The notes below the pieces were generated by a model that was not told the origin of the DNA, did not search any database, and saw only the letters and a list, made by a program, of their open reading frames with translations. DNA of 64,000 nucleotides, taken from contig NZ_JBQKLI010000006.1 in assembly GCF_052116305.1 (NCBI RefSeq), positions 1-64,000 of the forward strand, written 5' to 3'. Position numbers and translations under genes: made by a program. This stretch comes from JBQKLI01 sp012798975 (GTDB lineage: Bacteria > Bacillota > Clostridia > Tissierellales > Peptoniphilaceae). Positions 17,342 to 25,469 of this stretch are shown piece after piece (position 1 is the first letter of the stretch; the number at the start of each line of letters is the position of its first letter).

Positions 17342-18412
17342 TTATATGCTTCTTCTAAGCCGTTCTCTTTCTTCCAGTTCTCTTCGTCTGCCGCCTTCTT
17401 CACCCATTTCTGAAGAATCTAATTTATCAATCCAGGATAATGCTTTTCCCGTTCCCCGGACTACGGCTGTCACTGGTCCTTCTGCGATATTGACCGGAAT
17501 GCCGATCTTCGATTCAAGCTTTCGATCAAGTCCCGGCACTAGACATCCTCCACCAGTCATCACAGCACCTCGCTCATAAAGATCCGCTGCCAGCTCCGGC
17601 GGTGTTTTTTCAAGAACTTCTTGAACCGTTCTTATAATCTGATCCAAAGGATGGCGAATCGCTTCGGAAATATCCGTTGACGTAACAAACACATGCACAG
17701 GCAGTCCGTTGATAAGATTTCGTCCCTTTACTTCAAAAAGATTATCGTCTTCTCTCGGATAGGCGGAAGCGATATTGATCTTTATCTCTTCCGCTGTCCT
17801 TTCCCCTATAATCATATTGTACTTGCCTTTTATATATTCAGTAATAGCTGTATCGCATTCATCCCCGCCGATAGGAAGAGATTTATTAATAATAATCCCT
17901 CCTAAGGCAATCACCGCAACATCCGTCGTGCCGCCTCCGATATCGATAACGAGATTTCCTCCTGCATCGGTAATATCTACTCCAGCTCCGATTGCCGCTG
18001 CAAGAGGCTCTTCAATTAAATAGGTTTTATAGGCTCCGGCTAGCTTGCTTGCCTGCATAACAGCTCTTCTCTGTACCTGGGTGATTTCACTGGGTACACA
18101 AATTACTACATTTGGCCGTATCATTGTTTTTCCTATAGATTTATGGATAAAGTATTTCAACATTTTTTCTGTAGAGTTAAAATCCGCTATGACTCCATCT
18201 TTCATAGGTCTTGTAGCACGGATATTTCCGGGAGTTCTTCCAAGCATTTTTTTTGCTTCTTTGCCGACAGAAAGGATTTTACCGGTATAGCTGTCCATTG
18301 CTACTACGGATGGTTCATTTATTATGACGCCTTTGCCTCTTATATAGACAAGCACTGATGCTGTACCTAAATCGATAGCAATATTTTTTCTGAAATTGCT
18401 TATATTTGCCAT
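17342..18412 (-). CDS. mreB: Rod-shape-determining protein MreB/Mbl
   Basis: A 356-residue bacterial actin that guides cell-wall synthesis at the inner face of the membrane. Phosphate 1 motif IAIDLGTASVLVYIRGKGVI, phosphate 2 LVIDIGGGTTDVAVIALGGI, adenosine motif MTGGGCLVPGLD are all present. The C-terminus carries an extra Arg/Glu-rich tail (GGRRRELEERERLRR) beyond the usual fold. It lies 26 bases after metK without a visible terminator between, and may share transcription from the SAM riboswitch region. It is separated from any mreC/mreD genes, suggesting an Mbl or MreBH-like paralogue. Confidence 0.92.
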   Translation of the reverse strand: MANISNFRKNIAIDLGTASVLVYIRGKGVIINEPSVVAMDSYTGKILSVGKEAKKMLGRTPGNIRATRPMKDGVIADFNSTEKMLKYFIHKSIGKTMIRPNVVICVPSEITQVQRRAVMQASKLAGAYKTYLIEEPLAAAIGAGVDITDAGGNLVIDIGGGTTDVAVIALGGIIINKSLPIGGDECDTAITEYIKGKYNMIIGERTAEEIKINIASAYPREDDNLFEVKGRNLINGLPVHVFVTSTDISEAIRHPLDQIIRTVQEVLEKTPPELAADLYERGAVMTGGGCLVPGLDRKLESKIGIPVNIAEGPVTAVVRGTGKALSWIDKLDSSEMGEEGGRRRELEERERLRRSI

Positions 18413-18438
18413 CCTTCCATTCTCCTCCCTTTCACAAT

Positions 18439-19626
18439 TTATATCTCTTCTGCTGCTTTTCTTAATTCCTCAACTTTAGAAAGTTTCTCCCAAGGCAGAT
18501 CTATATCGTCTCTTCCAAAATGACCGTATGCTGCTGTTTGGCGATAAATCGGTCTTCTTAAATCCAGCTGATCGATGATTGCTGCAGGTCTTAAGTCAAA
18601 ATGCTCTTCTATTATTTTCTCTAGTTTTTCATCTTCCATAATCCCTGTGTTTGAACTGTTTGCGTAGATAGATACAGGTTTCGCTACTCCGATAGCATAG
18701 GAAATGCCTACTTCGATTTTTTCGCAAAGTCCGGCGGCTACCATGTTTTTCGCAATAAAGCGTGCCATATAGGCTCCTGAACGGTCTACCTTTGTTGGAT
18801 CTTTTCCTGAGAAAGCTCCTCCTCCATGATGTCCGAAACCGCCGTAAGTATCTACGATGATTTTTCTTCCAGTAAGACCCGCATCCCCCATAGGTCCGCC
18901 TACGATAAAGCGGCCTGTTGGATTGATATAGATTTTTGTGTTTTCATCGATCATAGATTCGTCAATCACTGTTTTTATTACATATTCCATTATATCTTTT
19001 CTCAACTCTTCTGTTGAGATTTGAGGATCATGCTGAGTAGAAAGGACAATAGCATCTATTCTTTGCGGTATCCCATCAATATATTCTACTGTGACCTGGC
19101 TTTTTCCGTCTGGTCGAAGATATTTTAAAGTGCTGTTTTTACGAACTTCAGCTAGTTTTCTAGTTAATTTATGGGACAGTATCAAAGGAAGGGGCATGTA
19201 TTCCTTTGTTTCCTTGCAGCCAAAACCAAACACCATACCTTGATCTCCTGCACCGATTGCATTATATCTTTCTTCTTTTCCCTGCTTTTCTTCATAAGAG
19301 CTGTCTACTCCTAGGGCGATATCCGGAGACTGTCCATTAATAGAAGTGATCACTCCGCAGGTTTCTGCATCAAAACCGTATTTTCCTCTATCGTATCCAA
19401 TTTCTTTTACTGTATTTCTAGCAATAGCAGAAATATCTACATAGGTAGATGTTGTAATTTCTCCCATAACCATAATTAAGCCGGTTGTTGTAGCTGTTTC
19501 GCAAGCTACACGAGCGGCAGGATCTTTTTCTAATATGGCATCCAAGATAGCATCTGAAATCTGATCGCAGATTTTATCCGGATGTCCTTCTGTTACTGAT
19601 TCAGAAGTAAATAGTATTCTACTCAT
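18439..19626 (-). CDS. metK: S-adenosylmethionine synthetase
   Basis: A 395-residue enzyme making SAM from methionine and ATP. The N-terminal SRILFTSESVTEGHPDKICD, GAGDQGMVFGFG signature near 118, and P-loop-like GGGAFSGKDPTKVDRSGAY near 255 are intact. The start at 19626 is set by TTTGGAGGGAATT directly upstream; a longer frame begins inside the riboswitch terminator and is not used. Controlled by an upstream SAM-I riboswitch. Confidence 0.97.
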   Translation of the reverse strand: MSRILFTSESVTEGHPDKICDQISDAILDAILEKDPAARVACETATTTGLIMVMGEITTSTYVDISAIARNTVKEIGYDRGKYGFDAETCGVITSINGQSPDIALGVDSSYEEKQGKEERYNAIGAGDQGMVFGFGCKETKEYMPLPLILSHKLTRKLAEVRKNSTLKYLRPDGKSQVTVEYIDGIPQRIDAIVLSTQHDPQISTEELRKDIMEYVIKTVIDESMIDENTKIYINPTGRFIVGGPMGDAGLTGRKIIVDTYGGFGHHGGGAFSGKDPTKVDRSGAYMARFIAKNMVAAGLCEKIEVGISYAIGVAKPVSIYANSSNTGIMEDEKLEKIIEEHFDLRPAAIIDQLDLRRPIYRQTAAYGHFGRDDIDLPWEKLSKVEELRKAAEEI

Positions 19627-19635
19627 AATTCCCTC

Positions 19636-19775
19636 CAAAAAAATAACCCTGCCTGAATTAGCAAGGTTCTTCATTCCTTATTTTTCAGTATATTCTGCAG
19701 GATGTAGCACCTAACTGAATAGGTTGCCGGATTTCACAGGGCCTGTTCCCTCCATCACTCTTAATAAGATCTATT
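19636..19775 (-). promoter_or_regulatory. SAM-I (S-box) riboswitch with terminator
   Basis: On the minus strand the aptamer begins near 19771 with TCTTATTAAGAG, then GATGGAGGGA, GGCCCTGTGAAATCCGGCAA and CCTATTCAGTTAGG, and closes with AATAAGG (P1) near 19677. These are the conserved S-box elements. The expression platform is AACCTTGC / GGCAGGGTT (19645-19667) followed by T7. High SAM should stabilise the aptamer and allow the terminator to form, turning metK off. Confidence 0.93.
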
Positions 19776-19827
19776 CATTTGTTATACAACATCTTTAATT
19801 TTATCATAATATGAAATGAATCGTCAA

Positions 19828-20307
19828 TTATTCATCCCATTGTTTCAGAAGCACTGTAGCGTAAGCTGTTATTCCTTCTCCACGGCCTTCATAACCTAGT
19901 TTCTCTGTAGTTGTCGCCTTTATAGACACATTAATAACATTTGTTTTTAAGCATTTCGCCAAGGTCATCTTCATCTCTTCAATAAAGGGAGCAAGCTTTG
20001 GTTTTTGGCATGCTATAGTACAGTCGATATTCCCGATTCGATAACCATTGTCCATCATAAGCTGGGTTACTCTTTCTAAGAGCAGCTTTGAATCGATATC
20101 CTTATACTGCATATCCGTATCGGGAAAAATCTTTCCAATATCTCCAAGAGCAAGAGCTCCAAGCATTGCATCCATAATAGCATGGATACACACATCCGCA
20201 TCAGAATGGCCTAATAAACCTTTTTCATAAGGGATCTCTACACCGCCGAGTATAAGTTTCCTTCCTTCTGCCAGCTGGTGAACATCTACGCCAAAACCTA
20301 TTCTCAT
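19828..20307 (-). CDS. ispF: 2-C-methyl-D-erythritol 2,4-cyclodiphosphate synthase
   Basis: A 159-residue MEP-pathway enzyme that cyclises CDP-methylerythritol phosphate with loss of CMP. The metal site GFGVDVHQLAEGRKLILGG (Asp and His), the GHSDADVCIHAIMDA motif and the C-terminal KATTTEKLGYEGRGEGI are all present. It overlaps the end of ispD by four bases (ATGA), the common order for these two genes. It ends the carD-yacL-ispD-ispF cluster. Confidence 0.96.
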   Translation of the reverse strand: MRIGFGVDVHQLAEGRKLILGGVEIPYEKGLLGHSDADVCIHAIMDAMLGALALGDIGKIFPDTDMQYKDIDSKLLLERVTQLMMDNGYRIGNIDCTIACQKPKLAPFIEEMKMTLAKCLKTNVINVSIKATTTEKLGYEGRGEGITAYATVLLKQWDE

Positions 20308-20996
20308 TTCTTCTCCTCCATATCAAGAATTTTTTCCCCTACAAACAAATCTTCCTTTGTAGTGATTTTAATATTCGTGTAATCCCCTAAAACAATCTTT
20401 ACTTTCTTACCCAGTTTTTCCACTAAAGAAGAGTCATCCGTCACTTTAATATTTTCCTCTTTATTGATCTCATAGGCTTCCTTGATTATATTTTTCCGAA
20501 AAACCTGAGGCGTTTGTACTTGATAAAGAAATTCTCTGTTTGGCGTATAGTCTACCATACCATTATGATCCGAACACTTTATCGTATCTTTTACCGGTAC
20601 TGCTACAATCACAGCTTCGTGTTTTTCGATTTCCTCTAAACATTTTTCAATAGTCTCTCTTCGAATGAATGGTCTTGCCCCGTCATGGCACACTACAATA
20701 TCACAGTCCTCTTCCAAGACCTTCAGTCCATTATATGTAGACTCTTCCCTGCTGGAACCTCCGATAACTAATTTTACAGGCTTCTTCAAAGCTAGAGTTA
20801 TTTCTTCCATCGCTTCCTTATCCTGTTCTCGAATAACAAGGAGTATATTTTGTATTTTTTCTATTTTATCAAAAACTTCTAAAGTTCTTTCAATCACTGT
20901 CTTACTGCCGATCTTGAGAAAAAGTTTTCCTTTTTCATGACCCATCCTGCTTCCCGATCCGGCGGCTGTGATTAATACAGTTGTATTGTTGCCCAT
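20304..20996 (-). CDS. ispD: 2-C-methyl-D-erythritol 4-phosphate cytidylyltransferase
   Basis: A 230-residue nucleotidyltransferase of the MEP isoprenoid pathway. The CTP-binding loop LITAAGSGSRMGHEKGKLFL is at residues 8-27, followed by VVCHDGARPFI (near 105), PVKDTIK and the C-terminal GDYTNIKITTKEDL. Ribosome site GAGGTGATAAT precedes the ATG. Stop and start of ispF overlap. A repeat copy (C) separates it from yacL upstream. Confidence 0.96.
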   Translation of the reverse strand: MGNNTTVLITAAGSGSRMGHEKGKLFLKIGSKTVIERTLEVFDKIEKIQNILLVIREQDKEAMEEITLALKKPVKLVIGGSSREESTYNGLKVLEEDCDIVVCHDGARPFIRRETIEKCLEEIEKHEAVIVAVPVKDTIKCSDHNGMVDYTPNREFLYQVQTPQVFRKNIIKEAYEINKEENIKVTDDSSLVEKLGKKVKIVLGDYTNIKITTKEDLFVGEKILDMEEKK

Positions 20997-21045
20997 ATTA
21001 TCACCTCTATCCTATTTTAACATAATCGTATCAAAATATCTTTGG

Positions 21046-21200
21046 GGAGGGAAAGAAAGGCGGGTTTGCTGATGCAGCCCAGGCAGGATCCCTGACGGGA
21101 CCAAGGCTCTAGGCGGCACACCTGCGGTGACCAGGAAAAGATAGGAAAATACAGGAAAAGAAAGGGAGTAGGTTATAGGTAGTAGGGGTGGTAGAAAATA
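21046..21200 (-). repeat. Intergenic hairpin-array repeat, copy C (opposite orientation)
   Basis: The element is inverted relative to the other copies. Plus-strand coordinates: GGATCCC-TGAC-GGGACC (21086-21102), CACC-TGC-GGTG (21119-21129), and a partly degraded GGGTTTGC...GCAGCCC hairpin near 21062-21080. A purine tract (the complement of the pyrimidine tract seen elsewhere) runs from about 21131 to 21185. It lies between yacL and ispD, splitting a cluster that is normally compact. Confidence 0.8.
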
Positions 21201-21208
21201 TAAAAGCT

Positions 21209-21240
21209 TAAAAAAACAGCCTTCCTAATTTGGAAGACCG
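21209..21240 (-). terminator. Terminator of yacL overlapping its stop codon
   Basis: GTCTTCC, 6-base loop, GGAAGGC then TGTTTTTTT on the minus strand. The stem begins inside the last codons of the gene. Confidence 0.7.
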
Positions 21241-22322
21241 TCTTTCATTTTTACGAATATCATTTTACCGGCAGCTGTTTGAATGACAGAGGTTACTTCT
21301 GTACTTACCTGCTGTCCGATATATCTTTTTCCGCCTTCTACAACGATCATCGTACCGTCATCAAGATAACCCAGCCCCTGATTGGATTGATTTCCGTCTT
21401 TAATAATGCGTACACTCATTTCTTCGCCAGGAATAACCACTGGTTTTACTGCATTCGCCAATTCGTTTATGTTTAATACTTCTATATTTTGAACCGCCGC
21501 CACTTTGTTGAGATTATAATCATTTGTAACGACTTTTGCTCCAAGCTCTTTTGCCATCCGCAGGATTTTTGAATCTACTTCTTCAGTATCCGGATATCTT
21601 TCTGTGGTCACTTCTACACGGCTGCCATAGGTATCTTGGATTTGATTCAGTACATCTAATCCTCTGCGGCCCTTTTGTCTTCTTAGATTGTTCTCAGAAT
21701 CTGCAATATGCTGAAGTTCTTCCAATACAAATATTGGAATCATAATATGGCCTTCCATAAATCCAGCATGGAAAATATCTATTATCCTGCCGTCTATAAT
21801 AACGGATGTATCCAGTATTTTTAAACTCTGCTTCTCTTTTTTCTGATTCTTTTCTTTTGTGTTGATTTTTAATTTTGAAAATGCAGTAGACCATTCTTCT
21901 TTATCTCTTGTAGCAATCCTAAGCCCTAAATATCCCAACGCTAAATACATTACAATAGAAATCAGCGGAATTAAAAGATTTCCAATATATGGAATTGAAA
22001 TACGGTACAAGGGCTGCGAGATCAAAAATGCTAATACAAAGCCTACAATTAAACCAACAGTTCCATGGATAATATCCATTAAGGCAAATTCCTGCAGGGC
22101 TTCAATCGCTTTTCCTGTTACAGCTTTTAAGAATTTAAATAATGGCTTAAATAATAAATAAAATATAATTGCAAATAATAAAACGCCTATCACGTAGACA
22201 ATAATCTGTGTAACCATCGGTCTTTGAGTCAATTTAAAAACTTCACTCAAAGAATTAGCTACCACAAATCCGACAATGGCTCCTAAAAAAGACATAATAA
22301 AACGCGCAATTTTTTCTGACAT
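21225..22322 (-). CDS. PIN and TRAM domain membrane protein (YacL family)
   Basis: A 365-residue protein. Four hydrophobic helices fill the first 145 residues. A PIN nuclease-like domain follows from about 170 (ILDTSVIIDGRIIDI with the first acidic residue, then EELQHIADSE, GRRGLDVLNQI and VTNDYNLNKVA). A C-terminal TRAM domain (VVEGGKRYIGQQVSTEVTSV) suggests RNA binding. The family is conserved in Gram-positives next to ispD but its substrate is not settled. Start follows AAGGAGGTGTAAAA. Confidence 0.9.
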   Translation of the reverse strand: MSEKIARFIMSFLGAIVGFVVANSLSEVFKLTQRPMVTQIIVYVIGVLLFAIIFYLLFKPLFKFLKAVTGKAIEALQEFALMDIIHGTVGLIVGFVLAFLISQPLYRISIPYIGNLLIPLISIVMYLALGYLGLRIATRDKEEWSTAFSKLKINTKEKNQKKEKQSLKILDTSVIIDGRIIDIFHAGFMEGHIMIPIFVLEELQHIADSENNLRRQKGRRGLDVLNQIQDTYGSRVEVTTERYPDTEEVDSKILRMAKELGAKVVTNDYNLNKVAAVQNIEVLNINELANAVKPVVIPGEEMSVRIIKDGNQSNQGLGYLDDGTMIVVEGGKRYIGQQVSTEVTSVIQTAAGKMIFVKMKDGLPN

Positions 22323-22353
22323 TTTTACACCTCCTTACATAAGGATTTTACAT

Positions 22354-22397
22354 AAAAAATATGTTTATATTGTGTTGCGAATATAAACATATTTTTT
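22354..22397. terminator. Long AT-rich palindrome between carD and yacL
   Basis: AAAAAATATGTTTATATT and its exact complement, 18-bp arms with an 8-base centre. Each arm ends in six A/T, so it could terminate transcription from either side. It lies directly after the carD stop codon and would reduce read-through into yacL. Confidence 0.7.
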
Positions 22398-22398
22398 A

Positions 22399-22899
22399 TT
22401 ACTTTTCTTCTATTTTTAATTCTTCATCCAAAAGAGTCGTAATCTGCAATTCTATTTCCTTCGCTTCTCGATCTTCTACTAGAGCAAGTTCTGATATCAG
22501 CATTTTTTTCGCTGCATTTAAGATTTTCTTTTCCGCCATAGATAGACCCTTTACCGAATCCAAAAGATACAAACTGCGATAAACCTCTGTAATTTCTATA
22601 ATATCGCCTGTACGAAGTTTTTCTAAATTATCTTTATATCTTTGATTCCAATTTTCATCTTCTTCTTCAACCGATTTTTCCAGAACCCTGTGAACTTCTT
22701 CTGCCTTTTCTTTGTCCATAACATTCCGAATTCCAAGATCTTTGATTTTATGGACAGGCACAGAAATTTTCATTTGGCCCATTGGCATCTTTAAAATATA
22801 ATAATCACTTATATCGCCAAGAATTTCTTTTTGAGTTATCTCTACGATGACACCAGCGCCATGCATAGGATAGACAATTTTATCACCAATATTAAACAA
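22399..22899 (-). CDS. CarD/CdnL-family RNA polymerase-binding regulator
   Basis: About 166 residues. The N-terminal CarD/TRCF-interaction domain FNIGDKIVYPMHGAGVIVEI binds the RNA polymerase beta subunit; the C-terminal helical part (KILNAAKKMLISELALVEDR) binds upstream DNA. I place the start at TTG 22897-22899, preceded by AGGTGGGTGAGAAA, because family members begin at this FxIGDKIVYP motif; the ATG at 22917 has no ribosome site. A strong promoter lies 65-95 bases upstream. It often neighbours yacL and ispD in clostridia. Confidence 0.88.
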   Translation of the reverse strand: MFNIGDKIVYPMHGAGVIVEITQKEILGDISDYYILKMPMGQMKISVPVHKIKDLGIRNVMDKEKAEEVHRVLEKSVEEEDENWNQRYKDNLEKLRTGDIIEITEVYRSLYLLDSVKGLSMAEKKILNAAKKMLISELALVEDREAKEIELQITTLLDEELKIEEK

Positions 22900-22964
22900 A
22901 TTTCTCACCCACCTCATAGATAATTATAAACTATATTTTAAAAATAGTAAAGTGAAAATATTTA

Positions 22965-22992
22965 ATTATATCATAGTACATAGAGATGTCAA
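22965..22992 (-). promoter_or_regulatory. Predicted strong promoter of carD
   Basis: TTGACA (22987-22992), 16-base spacer, TATAAT (22965-22970) on the minus strand; both hexamers are perfect consensus. Confidence 0.8.
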
Positions 22993-23224
22993 TAGTAAAA
23001 TACCAATTTTACATATTTTTTTATTTTGAATATCTCCCCTATAAAAAAGACCGAAACATCCGCCTTTAAAAAATTATATCTTCCCTCTCATTTTAAAACC
23101 ACTTACCTATATTCTATATTTTAAATCACCTGCCCTTTATAGCCTGGCTGCTTTCAAAATTCATCATTGATAAATACCATACAGCAATATATAAAAAAGA
23201 ATATAATCCCGCCTTAACGAGTAT
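22993..23224. other. AT-rich intergenic region, no gene seen
   Basis: Between the carD promoter and the CWB2 remnants. No open frame with a ribosome site. It may contain further eroded coding sequence, but nothing is recognisable. Confidence 0.4.
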
Positions 23225-23475
23225 CTTGTTCTTGATTATTTTATTGTGTATTTATTCGCACCATCTATTCTGTAATTTTTATTTTCACATCTGCTAAAAA
23301 ATTTTGAACCACGGAACTTATCGCATTGGTTTCTCCTCTTATAATCGTTTCTGTGGCTTCCAGACATTTTATTTTCTACAATACTCTTTCTAGAAGCTTA
23401 TCTTTTACCCTTAATATGATAGGCGCTCCTTTTACACCCAAACAGTTAGGAGCAAGAGTGCATCTACCGTCACTT
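23225..23475 (-). pseudogene. Decayed cell-wall-binding repeat 2 (CWB2) fragment
   Basis: Read on the minus strand across one frame change and stop codons, this gives NCLGVKGAPIIL, then ATETIIRGETNAISSVVQN, FLADVKIKIT and RIDGANKYTI. These match the CWB2 pattern (ADAL..GAPI.L, T..I.GG..AIS, RI.GANRY). In-frame stops follow KDKLLERVL and KIKITE. No start codon or ribosome site. It is a remnant, more eroded than the piece upstream of it (23553-23963). Confidence 0.7.
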
Positions 23476-23485
23476 TTTTTCACAA

Positions 23486-23521
23486 CAAAAACAGCTGCAG
23501 AGTTTTTCACTCCACAGCTGT
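23486..23521 (-). terminator. Terminator after the CWB2 C-terminal fragment
   Basis: CAGCTGTGGAGT / ACTCTGCAGCTG stem with one mismatch and an AAAAA loop, then TTTTTG on the minus strand, about 30 bases past the stop of the 23553-23963 fragment. It probably belonged to the original intact gene. Confidence 0.75.
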
Positions 23522-23552
23522 CTTTGCTGTCTCAGCCCAATTGGTATCGGGT

Positions 23553-23963
23553 TTATTTGCCTGTTAGTTCTTTTACTACTGCGTCTGGGATTCTTCCTGT
23601 TCCGCCGACTACAGTAAGTTTTTCGAATTTAGCATTTTTGATATATTCTGCTACACTTGGACGGGCTTTCGTTGTTGGTGTAAGAAGAACAGGAGCATTA
23701 TTTCTCGCTGCTGTAGGTCCTATCACTAAGGCATCGGCATAGACTTCGCCAGATGCGATATATCCAAGGCCGCTGTTCGCAAATTTTGTTTTTGCTATCG
23801 CTACAGATGTTTCATATCTTGTGGTTCCTTCGATTCGTTCAGAAACTTTCGGTAACTGTGTTTCAACGGCTTTTGCGATTGCATTTGTGCCGCCGACGAT
23901 GATTGTATCGTTGATACCTAAGTTTGTAATCGCTTGTTTGTAGAAAAAATTTTCTTGTATTCT
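23553..23963 (-). pseudogene. C-terminal fragment of a CWB2 cell-wall-anchored protein, start missing
   Basis: An uninterrupted minus-strand frame of about 130 codons with no start codon, ending in a normal stop at 23553. It contains NDTIIVGGTNAIAKAVETQL, then RIEGTTRYETSVAIA, then GEVYADALVIGPTAARNNAP and FEKLTVVGGTGRIPDAVVKE, two consecutive CWB2 units (Pfam PF04122 family), which anchor surface proteins to anionic wall polymers in clostridia. The frame runs upstream into the radA terminator, so the N-terminal part has been deleted. Probably not expressed. Confidence 0.8.
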
Positions 23964-23971
23964 ATTAGATA

Positions 23972-23997
23972 TAAAAAGAGGTCCTTGCAGGCCTCTC
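23972..23997 (-). terminator. Terminator of radA
   Basis: AGAGGCC-TGCAA-GGACCTCT hairpin followed by TTTTTAT on the minus strand, immediately after the radA stop codon. Confidence 0.85.
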
Positions 23998-23999
23998 TC

Positions 24000-25352
24000 T
24001 TAGAATACTTTTCCCATAACCTCTTTTAATGTTGCACATCGTATCACTTCAACATATTCCGTCTCTATTTCTTTGTCAAAGGGATAAGTGTATATTTTTT
24101 TATAACCTAAACGATCCAACTCTCGGATTCTCGATTCGATTTGAGGAACTTTTTTGAGTTCTCCTGTCAGTCCTACTTCAGAAACAAATACGGTATCGTT
24201 TGAAATGCCTTTATTATAGTAAGCAGAGACGATGCTCATTATAATCGCCAAGTTTACGGACTGCTCTGATAAACGAAGCCCCCCTGTGGTTTTAAGAATA
24301 ACATTTTTGTCGTAAAGCTTAATTCCGCCCCGTTCTTCTAAGATCGAAATCAAAGTATTCAGCTGATCTTTTCTAAGACTATCTCCTATTCTTGTAGGAT
24401 AAGGCATAAAAGAAGTTGAGATGAGGGACTCTACTTCTACTGCCATCATCCGGGAGCCTTCTTTAATCATGGCGAGGGCACTGCCGGGCACCGGCTCTTT
24501 TCGATCTGTCAAAAAGAATGCCGACGGGTCTTTTATTTCTTTTAACCCTTCCTCTATCATTTCAAAAAGCCCGATCTCGCCAGTTCTTCCGAAACGGTTT
24601 TTTGTAGAAAGAATGGTGCGCAGCGGATCGTCTGATTCCCCTTCTAAATATAGAACAGTATCCACTAAATGCTCCAAAGTTCGCAGTCCTGCCATTTCGT
24701 CCGCCTTTGTCATATGGCCGATCATCATCACAGCACGAGGCCGTCTGCTGTCTTTTGCGATTTCCACCATTTTGTTTGCACATTCGATAGTCTGAACAGG
24801 CGATCCAGGTCGTGAACTGTGTTCCTGAAGGGTGAAAGTCTGGATACTATCGAGCAAGATCAAGTCCGGATCGATCTCTTCTATATGAAGAAGGGCCTCG
24901 TCCATAGAAGTTGTAGATACGATCCAAATATTATCCGGGATATCTTTCATAATCCGTTTCGCTCTGGATTTAATTTGAGAACCGGATTCTTCCCCAGAAA
25001 GATAGAGGATTTTCAACCCTTTTTTTCCGAGCACATAAGAAAGTTCTAGAAACAAGGTCGATTTTCCAGCCCCTGGCCTTGCGGTAAGTATGGTTACAGA
25101 ATCTCTGACAAGACCTCCGCCGAGTACTCGGTCCAGTTCGCTGATTCCTGTCTGTATGCGATGTTTGTCGTCTACTACGATTTCCTTTAAGGAAAAAGCC
25201 TGTGATTTCTTGCTTCTTTTTTGAGGACTTGTAGTTGTGTCAGCCGCCTCTTCTAAAGATCCCCAAGTGCCGCAGCTTGAACATTTCCCAGTCCAAGAAA
25301 CTGTTTCGTATCCGCATTCGCTGCATTTATATAAAGTTTTTTTCTTAGCCAT
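24000..25352 (-). CDS. radA: DNA repair protein RadA (Sms)
   Basis: A 450-residue RecA-like helicase that drives branch migration during recombination. N-terminal C4 zinc finger (CSECGYETVSWTGKCSSCG), Walker A ARPGAGKSTL near 94, the RadA-specific KNRFGRTGEIG motif, and a C-terminal Lon-protease-like domain (VSEVGLTGELKKVPQIESRI) are present. The start at 25352 is chosen for GAGGTGATTAAA just before MAKKK. In related genomes radA usually follows clpC and precedes disA; here it is separated from clpC by a seven-gene operon and disA is absent. Confidence 0.96.
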   Translation of the reverse strand: MAKKKTLYKCSECGYETVSWTGKCSSCGTWGSLEEAADTTTSPQKRSKKSQAFSLKEIVVDDKHRIQTGISELDRVLGGGLVRDSVTILTARPGAGKSTLFLELSYVLGKKGLKILYLSGEESGSQIKSRAKRIMKDIPDNIWIVSTTSMDEALLHIEEIDPDLILLDSIQTFTLQEHSSRPGSPVQTIECANKMVEIAKDSRRPRAVMMIGHMTKADEMAGLRTLEHLVDTVLYLEGESDDPLRTILSTKNRFGRTGEIGLFEMIEEGLKEIKDPSAFFLTDRKEPVPGSALAMIKEGSRMMAVEVESLISTSFMPYPTRIGDSLRKDQLNTLISILEERGGIKLYDKNVILKTTGGLRLSEQSVNLAIIMSIVSAYYNKGISNDTVFVSEVGLTGELKKVPQIESRIRELDRLGYKKIYTYPFDKEIETEYVEVIRCATLKEVMGKVF

Positions 25353-25414
25353 TTTAATCACCTCAAGGATCATTGTAGCACAATGACTTCTTTAACCTCA
25401 TTTTTAATGAACAC

Positions 25415-25464
25415 AAAAAAAGAAAGATCAGAATAAACTCTTTTCCATTTATTTTTGATCTCTC
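25415..25464 (-). terminator. Terminator of the ABC-transporter operon
   Basis: AGAGATCA and TGATCTTT arms around a long AT-rich loop, followed by CTTTTTTTG on the minus strand, just after the last gene. Confidence 0.6.
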
Positions 25465-25469
25465 TAATT

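Noticed and set aside
23326..23742. 138-codon plus-strand open frame
   Set aside because: It is antisense to the CWB2 remnants, has no ribosome site, and its translation shows no family features.
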